From Streptomyces sp. NBC_00425 (GTDB lineage Bacteria; Actinomycetota; Actinomycetes; Streptomycetales; Streptomycetaceae), in the NCBI RefSeq assembly GCF_036030735.1, contig NZ_CP107928.1, positions 1,116,001 to 1,180,000 of the forward strand: a stretch of DNA of 64,000 nucleotides, given 5' to 3'. The notes under the pieces were generated by a model. It did no database searches, was not told the DNA's origin, and worked only from the letters and a program-made list of their open reading frames with translations. Made by a program: the position numbers and the translations under genes. Positions 24,049-32,880 of this stretch are shown here, piece after piece. How positions within the stretch are numbered: position 1 is the first letter of the stretch; the number at the start of each line of letters is the position of its first letter.

Positions 24049-26193
24049 TCACCCGGCGAACGCGGACGCCGGGAACTCCGCCGACTCGCTCAGCTCGGCC
24101 CAGACCGTCTTGCCGCGACGGGCGTGGCGGGTGCCCCAGTGCTCCGCCAGCTGGGCGACCAGCAGCAGGCCGCGTCCGCCCTCGTCGGAGACCCGGGCCC
24201 GGCGCAGGTGCGGAGTGGTGTTGCTGCCGTCGGAGACCTCGCACAGCAGTCCGCGGTCGTGGATGAGGCGCAGCCTGATCGGGGGCCGGCCGTAGCGGAT
24301 CGCGTTGGTGGCCAGTTCGCTGACCACCAGCTCGGCGGTGAAGGCGAGCTCCTCCAGACCCCACTCGCCCAGCTGCCGGGAGACGTCCGAACGGGCCCGG
24401 GCGACGGCGGCCGGGTCGGCGTCCAGATCCCAGGTGGCGACCTGGCGTGCGCCGAGGGCGTGGGTGCGCGCGAGGAGGAGGGCGACGTCGTCGTCCGGAC
24501 GGTCGGGCAGCATGGTTTCGAGGACGCTGTCGCAGATCGCCTCCAGGGAGGCCTCCGGCCGGGCGAGGGCGTGGCGCAGCCGCGTGAGCCCCGCGTCGAC
24601 GTCATGGTCGCGGGCCTCGATCAGTCCGTCGGTGAACAGGGCGATCAGGCTGCCCTCCGGCAGTTCCACCTCCGTCGCCTCGAAGGGCAGGCCGCCCAGC
24701 CCGAGCGGCGGCCCGGGCGGCAGCTCCAGCAGCTCGACCGTCCCGTCCCGGTTCGTCAGGGCCGGCGGGACGTGGCCGGCGCGGGCCAGGGTGCACCGGC
24801 GGGAGACGGGGTCGTAGACGGCGTACAGGCAGGTGGCCCCCGTCTCGCCGAGGTATTCGTCCGGGTCCCCGTCCGGGTCGTCGGAGGCCTCGCCGGAGGG
24901 GCGCAGAACCACGTCGTCCAGGTGGGTGAGGAGTTCGTCGGGCGGCAAGTCGATGTCGGCGAGGGTGCGCACGGCGGTCCGCAGCCGGCCCATGGTGGCG
25001 GCGGCGTGGATGCCGTGGCCGACCACGTCGCCCACCACGAGGGCGACCCGGGCCCCGGACAGCGGGATGACGTCGTACCAGTCGCCGCCCACCCCGGCCT
25101 GGCCGCCGGCCGGACGATATCGGTGGGCGACCTCCACGGCCGACTGCTGGGGGGCGTGCCGCGGGAGCAGACTGCGCTGCAGGGTGAGCGCGGTGGCGCG
25201 GGCATGCGTGTAGCGGCGGGCGTTGTCGACGGCGATGGCCGCCCGGGCGGCGATCTCCTGGGCGAGCAGCAGGTCCTCGTCGTCGTAGAGGTCGGGGGTG
25301 CGGTGCCGGCAGAACTCGGCGACGCCCAGCGTGCTGCCGCGGGCGCGCAGCGGCACCACCAGGGTGGAGTGGATGCCGCGCCCGTCCAGGCTTTGGCCGC
25401 CGTGGTGCCGGGAGGGCCGTCCGGTGGCCAGGGCGCGCGCCGTCGGCGATCCGTCGACGCAGGTGGTCAGCTGCCACGCGGCGACGGCGGGGGGCTGCGC
25501 GTCGCGTGCGGCCGCGGGCGCCCGCGCGACCCGGCGCACGGCGAGCCGGTCCTGACCCGGGGTGTCGTCGCCGTGCAGCGCGGAGTCCAGCAGGTCGACG
25601 GTGACGAGGTCCGCGAACCGCTCCGCGGCGAGGTCGGCGAGCTCCTGGGTGGTGCGGGCGACGTCCAGCGTGGTCCCGATGCGCACGCCCGCCTCGTTCA
25701 CCATCGCCATTCGCCACTGGCGCCGGCGGTCGCGCTCCTCCTGGAACGCGACGACGTCCTGTTCCGAGGTGCGGTCGACGTACCCGGTCGTCGTCGCGAT
25801 CACGTACCGGGTCGCCCTGGTGACCAGGGGGGCGTCGGCGGTGAACCGGGGCAGCTCCCCGATGAGCCGGTCGAGGACGACGCCCTGCGCCAGCCGGAAG
25901 GCCCGCAGCATCGTGTCCAGGGACAGACCGTACCGGGCCAGGCGGCGGGAGCGCTCCAGGGCGGCCGAAGGCACTTCGATCAGCTCCGGCTCGACCGAGT
26001 GCGCGAGGGCGGACAGCCCGGCCACGATGTACTCGGCGACGTTCTGCGACACCGTGCGGGCGATCTCCGGAGTCTCCCAGAGCGCGGGAAGCTCCCGTCG
26101 CAGAGCCTTCTCCACGTCGGCGATCACCTCGTCCGCCCGCGCGCCGAGCTCGCGCGCGACGCGGGACACGAGACGGTCGGCCTGGTCGTCCAC
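24049..26193 (-). CDS. Multidomain RsbRD/GAF - SpoIIE phosphatase - RsbW-like kinase
   Basis: A 714-residue soluble signalling protein. Domains in order are an N-terminal RsbRD-like helical region (about 1-170), GAF (about 180-350; LAQEIAARAAIAVDNARRYT at its end), SpoIIE PP2C (about 365-580; GGDWYDVIPL, VVGDVVGHGIHAAATM, FTDGLIEARD) and a GHKL ATPase of the RsbW class (about 590-714; [33 protein letters not shown]). A phosphatase and an anti-sigma-type kinase in one chain can set the phosphorylation of an anti-anti-sigma factor in either direction. GTG at 26193 begins the conserved region, but its ribosome-binding site is poorly spaced, so the start is uncertain. Confidence 0.88.
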   Translation of the reverse strand: MDDQADRLVSRVARELGARADEVIADVEKALRRELPALWETPEIARTVSQNVAEYIVAGLSALAHSVEPELIEVPSAALERSRRLARYGLSLDTMLRAFRLAQGVVLDRLIGELPRFTADAPLVTRATRYVIATTTGYVDRTSEQDVVAFQEERDRRRQWRMAMVNEAGVRIGTTLDVARTTQELADLAAERFADLVTVDLLDSALHGDDTPGQDRLAVRRVARAPAAARDAQPPAVAAWQLTTCVDGSPTARALATGRPSRHHGGQSLDGRGIHSTLVVPLRARGSTLGVAEFCRHRTPDLYDDEDLLLAQEIAARAAIAVDNARRYTHARATALTLQRSLLPRHAPQQSAVEVAHRYRPAGGQAGVGGDWYDVIPLSGARVALVVGDVVGHGIHAAATMGRLRTAVRTLADIDLPPDELLTHLDDVVLRPSGEASDDPDGDPDEYLGETGATCLYAVYDPVSRRCTLARAGHVPPALTNRDGTVELLELPPGPPLGLGGLPFEATEVELPEGSLIALFTDGLIEARDHDVDAGLTRLRHALARPEASLEAICDSVLETMLPDRPDDDVALLLARTHALGARQVATWDLDADPAAVARARSDVSRQLGEWGLEELAFTAELVVSELATNAIRYGRPPIRLRLIHDRGLLCEVSDGSNTTPHLRRARVSDEGGRGLLLVAQLAEHWGTRHARRGKTVWAELSESAEFPASAFAG

Positions 26194-26229
26194 CCTTCCG
26201 ACGGTACGCCGTATGCGGGCGCGGGCCCC

Positions 26230-26325
26230 GCCGGGCGACGGGCGGCAGACGGCGGGCGGCAGACGCCGGGGCGCAGACGGCAGACGGCGGGCGGCGGGCG
26301 GCGGGGCGCAGACGGCGGGCTGCGG
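26230..26325. repeat. Imperfect CAGACGGCGGGCGG low-complexity tract
   Basis: Irregular repeats of GCAGACGGC and GGGCGGC fill the 223-base divergent gap between the multidomain phosphatase and the monooxygenase genes. The unit is less regular than the other repeats here. Promoters for both flanking genes must lie in or beside it; none is obvious. Confidence 0.7.
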
Positions 26326-26416
26326 GCCCGCCTCACAGCGCGCGGCGGTGGGTCCGGGGCCGTCGGACCGGTGGGGTGACTGCCGGCCCGGGCGCCCCCG
26401 GGGGCAGGATGGGGGC

Positions 26417-26740
26417 ATGAGCGTAGTCAAGATCAACGTACTGACCGTCCCGGCAGAACAGCGGGAGACCCTCGAGAAGCGCTTCGCCGCCCGCGGTCAC
26501 GCCGTCGAGAACTCCGACGGCTTCGAGTGGTTCGAGCTGCTCCGGCCGGTGGAGGGCACCGACACCTACCTCGTCTACACGCGCTGGCGTGACGAGGAGT
26601 CGTTCCGCGCGTGGGCCGAGGGCCCGATGAGGGCGGCGCACCAGGGCGGCTCGGAGGGGGAGCGTCCCAAGCCCGCCGCCTCGGCCTCCACCCTCTGGTC
26701 GTTCGAGGTCGCCCAGCAGGTGACGCCCAAGGGGGCGTAG
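26417..26740 (+). CDS. ABM-domain (antibiotic biosynthesis monooxygenase-like) protein
   Basis: A 107-residue dimeric alpha-beta barrel (ABM) protein. VVKINVLTVPAEQRETLEKR and FEWFELLRPVEGTDTYLVYT are the typical first strand/helix and middle strands. The family includes cofactor-free quinone-forming monooxygenases and IsdG-type heme-degrading enzymes. The Asn and Trp residues of this group, together with LVYTRWRDEESFRAW, make an IsdG-like heme protein possible. It is monocistronic. ATG at 26417 follows a GGGGGC stretch. Function cannot be fixed. Confidence 0.75.
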   Translation: MSVVKINVLTVPAEQRETLEKRFAARGHAVENSDGFEWFELLRPVEGTDTYLVYTRWRDEESFRAWAEGPMRAAHQGGSEGERPKPAASASTLWSFEVAQQVTPKGA

Positions 26741-26884
26741 CTCCTCACCGCAGGACCGGACGGGCGCGGCGGCCCGCACGGGCCGGCGGCTCCGCGCCCG
26801 CCGGCCGCGGTGCACTGCTGCTCCGGCGGGCGTCGGCGCGCCCGGCCGCGATCGCGGTCCCGCGCGGGCCTATGGGTGTGGTCC

Positions 26885-26906
26885 CCCCGCGGGCCGGCCC
26901 GCGGGG
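26885..26906. terminator. Perfect 22-base GC palindrome between convergent genes
   Basis: CCCCGCGGGCC is followed directly by its complement GGCCCGCGGGG. It lies between the stops of the convergent ABM and DUF6807 genes and is a likely bidirectional terminator, or a cruciform. Confidence 0.6.
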
Positions 26907-26933
26907 TGCGGTTGCCGCGCGGCGCGGACGCTG

Positions 26934-27866
26934 TCACCACGGGAGGTTGCGCAGATACGTGTCCACGCGTTCGCGGTCCCAGACTCCGTCGGCGACGATC
27001 ACGCGGTAGCGGTAGGCGAAGGACTCGCCCGGCGGCAGCGCGAACTCCTCGAAGAACGCCCAGGAGAACGCGACCGTCGGGGTCGGTTCGGAGCGCACGA
27101 ACCAGTGCGACTCGTGGATGGCCCTCCGCTCGTCGAGGTTCTCGGGCGCGTGGGCGAAGACGAGCGTGGAGTGAGCGTCGACGTCGTCGTGCTCGGCGGT
27201 GAAGGCGAGCCACGGGCCCTGGGCGCCCATCAGCTTCGCGGCGCCGGCGTCCGCCTCGACGTCCGGGGCGAACACCGCGCCGCCGGTGAAGTCGCGCGGG
27301 CCGCGCCACTGCAGGCCGGTGTAGCCGGCGGGTTCGCGGCCGGCGGTGGTCGGGGAGCCGAAGACGAGCGGTGCGTCGCGGATGTTGGTGAGCCGGATCG
27401 ACCAGTCCAGCGCCCACGCTCCCACCGCTTCGTCGACGGAGTGGACGGTGAGGCCCCGCTGCTCGCGCGCCCATTCCTCGCCGCCGTGCGTGACCCAGGT
27501 GAGCTGCTCGGTGACGGCGAGCCTGTCGTCCGTCACCGTGAACGCGGGGAAGCCGTCGTGCCGCATCGAACCGACGCGTTCGGGCAGGGCCAGGTAGCCG
27601 CGGCCGTGGACGTAGGAGTTGCCACCCCAGAAGTTCTGGCCGGACAGGTGGCTCGCCGTCATCTGCAGGCCTTTGTGCCAGCGGTGGTCACTGGGCCGGT
27701 AGCCGGTCACAGTGCGGCCGGCGAGGGTGCGCACCGGGTGCGCGTACGGTTTGGGCGACTCGAACGCGTCGGGGTCGGGACGGTACACGTACCGGAAGAT
27801 CTCCGTCCCGTCCGCCGCAGCGACCGCGATGTGCTCGCCGCACGCGTGACTGACTCGGATGCTCAT
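26934..27866 (-). CDS. DUF6807 (PmoA-annotated) family protein
   Basis: A 310-residue protein of the DUF6807 family. Databases often call it PmoA, but it is unrelated to particulate methane monooxygenase. Typical segments are RPSDHRWHKGLQMTASHL, QNFWGGNSYVHG and AWALDWSIRLTN; the family is beta-rich and usually found with sugar or cyclitol catabolism genes. No enzyme activity can be assigned. ATG at 27866 follows GAGGAG. The promoter carries an AAGCGCTT palindrome typical of LacI-family operators, which suggests carbon-source control. The divergent gene is a GntR regulator, a second candidate controller. Confidence 0.75.
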   Translation of the reverse strand: MSIRVSHACGEHIAVAAADGTEIFRYVYRPDPDAFESPKPYAHPVRTLAGRTVTGYRPSDHRWHKGLQMTASHLSGQNFWGGNSYVHGRGYLALPERVGSMRHDGFPAFTVTDDRLAVTEQLTWVTHGGEEWAREQRGLTVHSVDEAVGAWALDWSIRLTNIRDAPLVFGSPTTAGREPAGYTGLQWRGPRDFTGGAVFAPDVEADAGAAKLMGAQGPWLAFTAEHDDVDAHSTLVFAHAPENLDERRAIHESHWFVRSEPTPTVAFSWAFFEEFALPPGESFAYRYRVIVADGVWDRERVDTYLRNLPW

Positions 27867-27916
27867 GCGCGCTCCTCAGGGCCCGTTGCATGGTCGCCAT
27901 GTGGGTGACGGAGCGG

Positions 27917-27971
27917 AGAAAGCGCTTGCCCCCGTGAGGCGACCCTACGGGCGCGGCGAATGTCAGGACAA
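27917..27971 (-). promoter_or_regulatory. Promoter with LacI-type operator for the DUF6807 gene
   Basis: On the minus strand, TTGTCC (27966-27971) and TAGGGT (27942-27947) are 18 bases apart. AGAAAGCGCTTGCC (27917-27930, palindromic core 27920-27927) lies just after the expected start point, as in repressor sites. No LacI gene is adjacent, so the regulator would act in trans. Confidence 0.6.
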
Positions 27972-28040
27972 CCCCTGTGTCCGAATGCGGCGAGCGCCTT
28001 CACGGAATCATCGCGCTCTGGCACGTCCCTCGTCCCGGGG

Positions 28041-28139
28041 CGAAGGACGGCCCGCGGGGTCACCGGCCCCGGGCGAAGGACGGCCCGCGGGGTCACCGGC
28101 CCCGGGCGAAGGGCGGCCCGCGGGGTCACCGGCCCCGGG
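28041..28139. repeat. 33-bp tandem repeat, three copies
   Basis: Copies at 28041-28073, 28074-28106 and 28107-28139 differ by one base. They lie in the 380-base gap between the DUF6807 and GntR genes, upstream of the GntR start. The unit keeps an open frame only because its length is a multiple of three; I do not read it as coding. Confidence 0.92.
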
Positions 28140-28247
28140 CGGGGAGCGGGGCGGCCGGCCGGTTCACGGTGCCGGCCGCCCGTCGGCTCGACTCCCTCCG
28201 TCGGCCGAGTACCATCGACGTCACCCTCGGGAAGGGAGGAGCCCCCG

Positions 28248-28982
28248 TTGTCTCTGACGGACAGGGCCATCGAGCAGATCCGTGAGCTCATCCGCACCGG
28301 CGCTCTGCCCCCGGGGTCGAAGCTCCCCCCGGAACCGGACCTGGCCGCCCAGCTCGGACTCTCCCGCAACCTCGCCCGCGAGGCGGTCAAGGCGCTGGCC
28401 GTGGCCCGGATCCTGGAGGTCCGGCGCGGCGACGGCACCTACGTGACCAGCCTGCAGCCGAGTCTGCTACTGGAGGGGCTCGGCGGGGCGGTGGAGCTGC
28501 TGCAGGGCGACTCGGCCGCGCTGCAGGACCTCATGGAGGTGCGGCGGCTGCTCGAACCGGTCGCCACCGCACTGGCCGCCACCCGGATCTCCGACGACCA
28601 ACTGGCCGAGGTCGAGCGGCACTTGGATGCCATGAGAGCGGCTCGCGACGACGTGGAGCTGCTCAACGCGCATGACGCGTCCTTCCACCGCGCCGTCGTG
28701 GCCGCGACCGGCAACGAGTCACTGCTCGCCCTGCTCGAGGGCGTCTCCGGCCGTACGCTGCGCGCCCGCATCTGGCGCGGCCTGGTCGACGACCAGGCCG
28801 CGGGCCGCACCCTCGCAGAGCACGAGGCGATCTTCCACGCGCTGGCCGCACGCGACGCAACCCTCAGCCAGGCCGCCGCCCTGTTGCACGTGAGCACCAC
28901 CGAAGGGTGGCTGAGAGAGCACCTGCGCACGGACGGAGCGCCCGGCCCGGCGGTCCGGCCGTCTGAGGCCCCGGCCGTCTGA
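28248..28982 (+). CDS. GntR-family regulator, FadR/FCD subfamily
   Basis: A 244-residue regulator. The N-terminal winged helix (LSLTDRAIEQIRELIRTGAL, then GLSRNLAREAVKALAVARIL) precedes an all-helical FCD effector domain with HDASFHRAVVAATGNESLL and AEHEAIFHALAARD, whose Asp and His residues often bind a metal and a carboxylate ligand. TTG at 28248 is chosen because AAGGGAGGAG lies nine to ten bases upstream and the helix-turn-helix begins there. An in-frame extension through the upstream 33-bp repeats is rejected. The last eight codons and the stop lie inside a 16-bp tandem repeat, so the C terminus is likely to vary between strains. Confidence 0.85.
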   Translation: MSLTDRAIEQIRELIRTGALPPGSKLPPEPDLAAQLGLSRNLAREAVKALAVARILEVRRGDGTYVTSLQPSLLLEGLGGAVELLQGDSAALQDLMEVRRLLEPVATALAATRISDDQLAEVERHLDAMRAARDDVELLNAHDASFHRAVVAATGNESLLALLEGVSGRTLRARIWRGLVDDQAAGRTLAEHEAIFHALAARDATLSQAAALLHVSTTEGWLREHLRTDGAPGPAVRPSEAPAV

Positions 28983-29036
28983 GGCCCCGGCCGTCCGAGG
29001 CCCCGGCCGTCCGAGGCGCCGGCCGTCCGAGGCGCC
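28957..29036. repeat. 16-bp tandem repeat, five copies, crossing the GntR stop codon
   Basis: Units begin at 28957, 28973, 28989, 29005 and 29021; the last two differ by one base from the third. The GntR stop TGA is at 28980-28982 in the second copy. The tract ends three bases before the stop codon of the convergent VOC gene. Confidence 0.93.
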
Positions 29037-29039
29037 GGC

Positions 29040-29831
29040 TCAGCCGCCGGACGGGGCGAGCACCACGAAGTCCGCTTTCGACGGGTCGAGACAGACGGCC
29101 AGCCGACCGACGCCCGGCATGTCCGCCGGGCCCATCTGCACACTGCCGCCGTTCCCGGTGACGGCGGCGACCGCGGCGTCGCAGTCGGCGACGGCGAAGA
29201 CCGGGTGCCAGTAGGGCCGTCCGTCCGCCAGGGCGAGGTCCTGCGCGCGGACCTGCATGACGCCACCCTGCATGCGCTCCTCGGGCAGCCCCTCCGGCGT
29301 GACGAGGGAGTACTCACCGCCTCCCCCGGGCAGATCCATCGGGCTGAAACGCCAGCCGAACACACTGCCGTAGAACTCCTTCGCCGCCGGGGCGTCGGTC
29401 GTGTACAGCTCGGTCCAGCACAGCGAGCCCGGCTCGTCGACGAGCTCGAAACCTGCGTTCCTCCCCGGCTGCCAGACCGCGAACTGACCGCCCAGCGGGT
29501 CGCTGTACTGCGCCATCCGGCCCCAGTCTCCGAGGTCCCTGGTCGCCAGCCGCACGGTACCGCCCACACGCTCGACGGCCCGGGTCGTGGCCTCCGCGTC
29601 GGTGACCGTGTAGTAGATCATCCAGGCGGAGCGGGCCCCCTCCTCGGTCAGCTTGCCGAGCCCGGCGACGGTCTTGCCGTCCTTCTGGAACATGCCGCCT
29701 TCGGCGTCCTGCCCCTCCATGGGCTCGTACCGCCAGCCGAGCACAGCGCCGTAGAAGGCCGCGGCGGCCGGGACGTCCGGGGCGCCGAGGTCGAGCCAGC
29801 AGGGGGCGCCGGGGGTGGGGTCGGTGGTCAT
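29040..29831 (-). CDS. Two-domain VOC (glyoxalase/bleomycin-resistance fold) protein
   Basis: A 263-residue protein with two vicinal-oxygen-chelate domains: residues about 8-125 (PCWLDLGAPDVPAAAAFYG) and about 135-263 (SLCWTELYTTDAPAAKEFYG). The family spans glyoxalase I, extradiol dioxygenases and drug-binding resistance proteins. The metal ligands of true enzymes are not clearly kept, so a small-molecule binding role is plausible. Related Streptomyces proteins are annotated hydroxylases without evidence. ATG at 29831 is adopted; a GTG directly upstream shares the same ribosome-binding site. The gene converges on GntR with almost no gap. Confidence 0.8.
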   Translation of the reverse strand: MTTDPTPGAPCWLDLGAPDVPAAAAFYGAVLGWRYEPMEGQDAEGGMFQKDGKTVAGLGKLTEEGARSAWMIYYTVTDAEATTRAVERVGGTVRLATRDLGDWGRMAQYSDPLGGQFAVWQPGRNAGFELVDEPGSLCWTELYTTDAPAAKEFYGSVFGWRFSPMDLPGGGGEYSLVTPEGLPEERMQGGVMQVRAQDLALADGRPYWHPVFAVADCDAAVAAVTGNGGSVQMGPADMPGVGRLAVCLDPSKADFVVLAPSGG

Positions 29832-29943
29832 CACGGCGTCGCCCTTTCGCAGATCCGTCAACGTCCTCAGCGTGGCACCGCGCTCCGGCGACCGCGCGTC
29901 GGCCGCAGCGGGCCGGGGACCGAACGGGTGGTTCGCCTCGCCC

Positions 29944-32649
29944 TCAGGTGACGGGCAGTCCGTAGACCCGGTCGAAGTGCTGGGCCACCAGGTGTCCGGC
30001 GCCGTCGCAGGAGAGCTGCCACCGGTTGACGCCGGTCTCCCGGCCGTCGGTGAAGTTCCACAGCAGACGGCCCGAGGCGGTGTCGATCGCGTAGAAGCCG
30101 TGCTTGTTCTCGAAGGCCGTCACGTACACGGCGTGCGCGCCCACCGCGACCGGGCTGTCCATGTCGAGGCGGGGGGTCTCGCAGAACCAGCGCCGGGAGC
30201 CGCTCGCCGCGTCGAAGGCGTGCACGCCGCAGGGGTCCGTGCTGGTGACGTAGACGGTGTTGCCGACCGCTCCCAGGGAGGCGTACGTGCCCCGTTCCGC
30301 CTTCGCGTTCCACCGGAGCCTGCCGGTGGCCAGCTCCAGGGCGATGAGCTCGGAGCCGATGGCGAACACGGTCTGCCCGAGGACGGCCAGGCCCGGCCTG
30401 AGGTCGTATCCCACCTGGTGCCTCCAGCGCAGGCTGCCGCCGTCACGGGTGCCGCGGACGGCGACGTTGCGCAGTCCGTCGGCGTAGACGAAGTACTCGT
30501 CGGTGATGACGGGCTGCAGCGCGATGCCGACGTCCTGCGGATCGATCGGTATGACGAGGGCCTGCCGCGCCTCGATGTCGACGCTGAACACGGAGTCGGT
30601 GGAGGTCGCCACCCCCTGCTCCCCCGGCCGGCGCTGCAGCTTGGCTCCGAGCACCGAGACACTGTGGTCGTCGTAGCCGCCGAGCAACTGGTCGAACCGG
30701 TAGTCCTCGCCGAAGTCGAGGGTGAACTGCTCCGCGCCGCCGACAGGGTCCACTCCGATCACCGTCGCGCCCGCGCCCAGCGCGACCGCCGCGCCGTGGA
30801 TCAACAGGACGGGTCCGGGCGAGAGGCTGATGCCCTGGTACACCCAGCGGGGCCGCGAGCCGTTCCTCACGTCCAGGCCGATCATGTCACCCGGACGGGT
30901 CTTCAGCAGGGCTGTGCCGTCGTGGAAGACCGCCGGGGCCTGCAGCAGCGGTCCGCCCCGGTACACCCAGGTCGGCTCGGGCGCCCGGCCGAGCGGACGC
31001 GCCGTCTGCGCGCCCGGCGTTCCGCGGACGGCGAGTGCCGCTCCCCCGACCAGGGCCACCCCGGCGGTCGCGGCCAGGACCGTGCGCCGGGCGACTCCGG
31101 AGCGTGCGGGGGCACGGTGGTGCGCGGGCGCGGCGGAACGTTTCGACGCCGTTTGCGGCAACGTGTCGCGCACCGCCTGGAGACCCGTGAGCTTCTTGGC
31201 AAGCGTCGAACCCGGCGCGGGTGTCCGCCCCTTGGCCGGTTCCGGCGCCTGCGCCCGTGCCTCGGACCGGTCTTCGGCCTGGTCCGCCGACAGGACCTCG
31301 GCCTGGGTTTCCGCCCGGGCCGGCGCCTCTGCCTGGGCTCGGGCCTGCGACTGGGCTCGGGCCCCGGCCCGTGACCCGGCCCGGGTGAGCGTCCGCGCCC
31401 GGGGCCGTGCCCGGTCCGGCTCGTCCGGTGAGGCGAACGACTCGGCTCCCGGCAGCACCGCGGAGGGTCTCGCGCCGCCGACGGCTCCGGTGCCCTCGCC
31501 GCGGCCCCTGTTTCCGTATCCGCTTCCGCTTCCGCTTCCGCTGCGGCCTTCGCCGTCGCCTCCGACTCCGGCTCCGGTTTCGGTATCGCTTTCGCTTTCG
31601 CTTTCGCTTTCGGGAGCGCCGCACTTCGGCCGGTCGACGGTCGGGTGGGCGGGCCTCCGCCCGGCAGGCTCGGGCGGCCCGACGACGGGCTCCGCGGCCG
31701 GCTCTCGCAGAGGCGGCGCGAAGGCTCCGGGGCCCGGGACCCTGTCCGGCGGTGCGAGGCGGTCCAGGTCCCGCACGGCCGCCCGGTGGGCGTCGACCAT
31801 GGCGGACACGGGCGCCGGCAACCAGCCCTCCGTCAGCACCTGTTCGGCGCCGCCGGGAGCACAGGCCGCGGAGAGCCGGTCGGGGTGGATCCTCAGGACC
31901 GGGTCCTTGGCGTGACAGAGACTGATGATCTTGTCCAGTGGTTCGGGCACCAGGCTCAGGTCCGGCGACCCGTGGGCCACCTGGTAGAGCTGCGCCGCGC
32001 CCACCGCCCCGCCGAACGGCGAGCGTCCGGACGCGGCGAACGCGAGCACCGAGCCGAGGCAGAAGACGTCGCCCTCCGGGCCCATCGGATCCCCGGTGGC
32101 CTGCTCCGGGCACATGTAGTCGAGAGAACCGAACAGGGTCCCCGAACCGGTGAGTTCATAACCGTCACGGGCGCGCACGATGCCGAAGTCGATGACCCGC
32201 GGGCCGTCCGCCGCGAGCAGCACGTTGGACGGTTTCAGGTCACGGTGCACGAGCCCTTCGGCGTGCACCGCGGTCAGCGCCTCGGCGATGCCCGCGCCCA
32301 GTGCGAGGACCGTCTCCACCGGCAGCGGCCCGTGCGCGGCGACCGCCTCGGCCAGGGTGGGGCCGGGTACGTGGTCGGTGGCGAGCCAGGGCGTCTCGTC
32401 GTCGGGCGCGGCGTCCACGACGTGTGCCGTGTAGGGGCCGCCGACCGCCGCCGCTGCCGCCACCTCGCGCCGGAACCGGATCCGGAAGTTGTCGTCGTCC
32501 GCCATCTCGGGACGGATCACCTTGACCGCGACGACGCGGCCGGCCGAGGACCGCGCCAGATAGACCCGGCCCATGCCGCCTGCACCGAGCCGGGCCACGA
32601 GCCGGTAGGGCCCGAGCTGCTCGGGGTCTTCTGGACGCAGTGGCTGCAT
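29944..32649 (-). CDS. Membrane Ser/Thr protein kinase with C-terminal PQQ-like propeller
   Basis: A 901-residue Hanks-type kinase. Catalytic features are the Gly loop LGAGGMGRVYLA, Lys43 in AVKVIRPE, HRDLKPSN (residues 135-142) and the DFG at 154-156. A long disordered linker (about 320-510) carries Ser-Glu, Ser-Gly and Arg-Ala-Gln repeats. A membrane segment (VLAATAGVALVGGAALAV, about 525-542) separates the cytoplasmic kinase from an outside PQQ-like beta-propeller (about 560-901). The propeller probably senses an extracellular ligand or cell-wall state. ATG at 32649 follows GAGGG. No substrate gene is adjacent. The kinase call is firm; the ligand is unknown. Confidence 0.9.
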   Translation of the reverse strand: MQPLRPEDPEQLGPYRLVARLGAGGMGRVYLARSSAGRVVAVKVIRPEMADDDNFRIRFRREVAAAAAVGGPYTAHVVDAAPDDETPWLATDHVPGPTLAEAVAAHGPLPVETVLALGAGIAEALTAVHAEGLVHRDLKPSNVLLAADGPRVIDFGIVRARDGYELTGSGTLFGSLDYMCPEQATGDPMGPEGDVFCLGSVLAFAASGRSPFGGAVGAAQLYQVAHGSPDLSLVPEPLDKIISLCHAKDPVLRIHPDRLSAACAPGGAEQVLTEGWLPAPVSAMVDAHRAAVRDLDRLAPPDRVPGPGAFAPPLREPAAEPVVGPPEPAGRRPAHPTVDRPKCGAPESESESESDTETGAGVGGDGEGRSGSGSGSGYGNRGRGEGTGAVGGARPSAVLPGAESFASPDEPDRARPRARTLTRAGSRAGARAQSQARAQAEAPARAETQAEVLSADQAEDRSEARAQAPEPAKGRTPAPGSTLAKKLTGLQAVRDTLPQTASKRSAAPAHHRAPARSGVARRTVLAATAGVALVGGAALAVRGTPGAQTARPLGRAPEPTWVYRGGPLLQAPAVFHDGTALLKTRPGDMIGLDVRNGSRPRWVYQGISLSPGPVLLIHGAAVALGAGATVIGVDPVGGAEQFTLDFGEDYRFDQLLGGYDDHSVSVLGAKLQRRPGEQGVATSTDSVFSVDIEARQALVIPIDPQDVGIALQPVITDEYFVYADGLRNVAVRGTRDGGSLRWRHQVGYDLRPGLAVLGQTVFAIGSELIALELATGRLRWNAKAERGTYASLGAVGNTVYVTSTDPCGVHAFDAASGSRRWFCETPRLDMDSPVAVGAHAVYVTAFENKHGFYAIDTASGRLLWNFTDGRETGVNRWQLSCDGAGHLVAQHFDRVYGLPVT

Positions 32650-32880
32650 GCCCTCGGCCGCCTGTTCTCGGTGGTGACGGGCGGAGATCCCGCCCACGCT
32701 GCGGGGGAAGGCCCGGTGGGGTCCGGACCACAGACTAGGCGCTGGAACGGCGGACAGGAGTGCGTCCTCGTACGCGGGTCCACGCACCTGGAAGTAAGTG
32801 CCCGGTCGTCCTCCGGTTCCCCCACGTCCATGTGACGTCATGTCAGAGATCGGGTGACACGTGCTTTCCCTGCGGGAACA

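Noticed and set aside
24124..26379. 751-codon plus-strand open frame opposite the multidomain phosphatase
   Set aside because: Antisense shadow with no recognisable domain; the minus strand carries GAF, SpoIIE and ATPase motifs in order.
27960..28247. N-terminal extension of the GntR protein through the 33-bp repeats
   Set aside because: The extension is Arg/Gly/Pro-rich repeat translation; the helix-turn-helix begins right after the TTG at 28248, which has a good ribosome-binding site.
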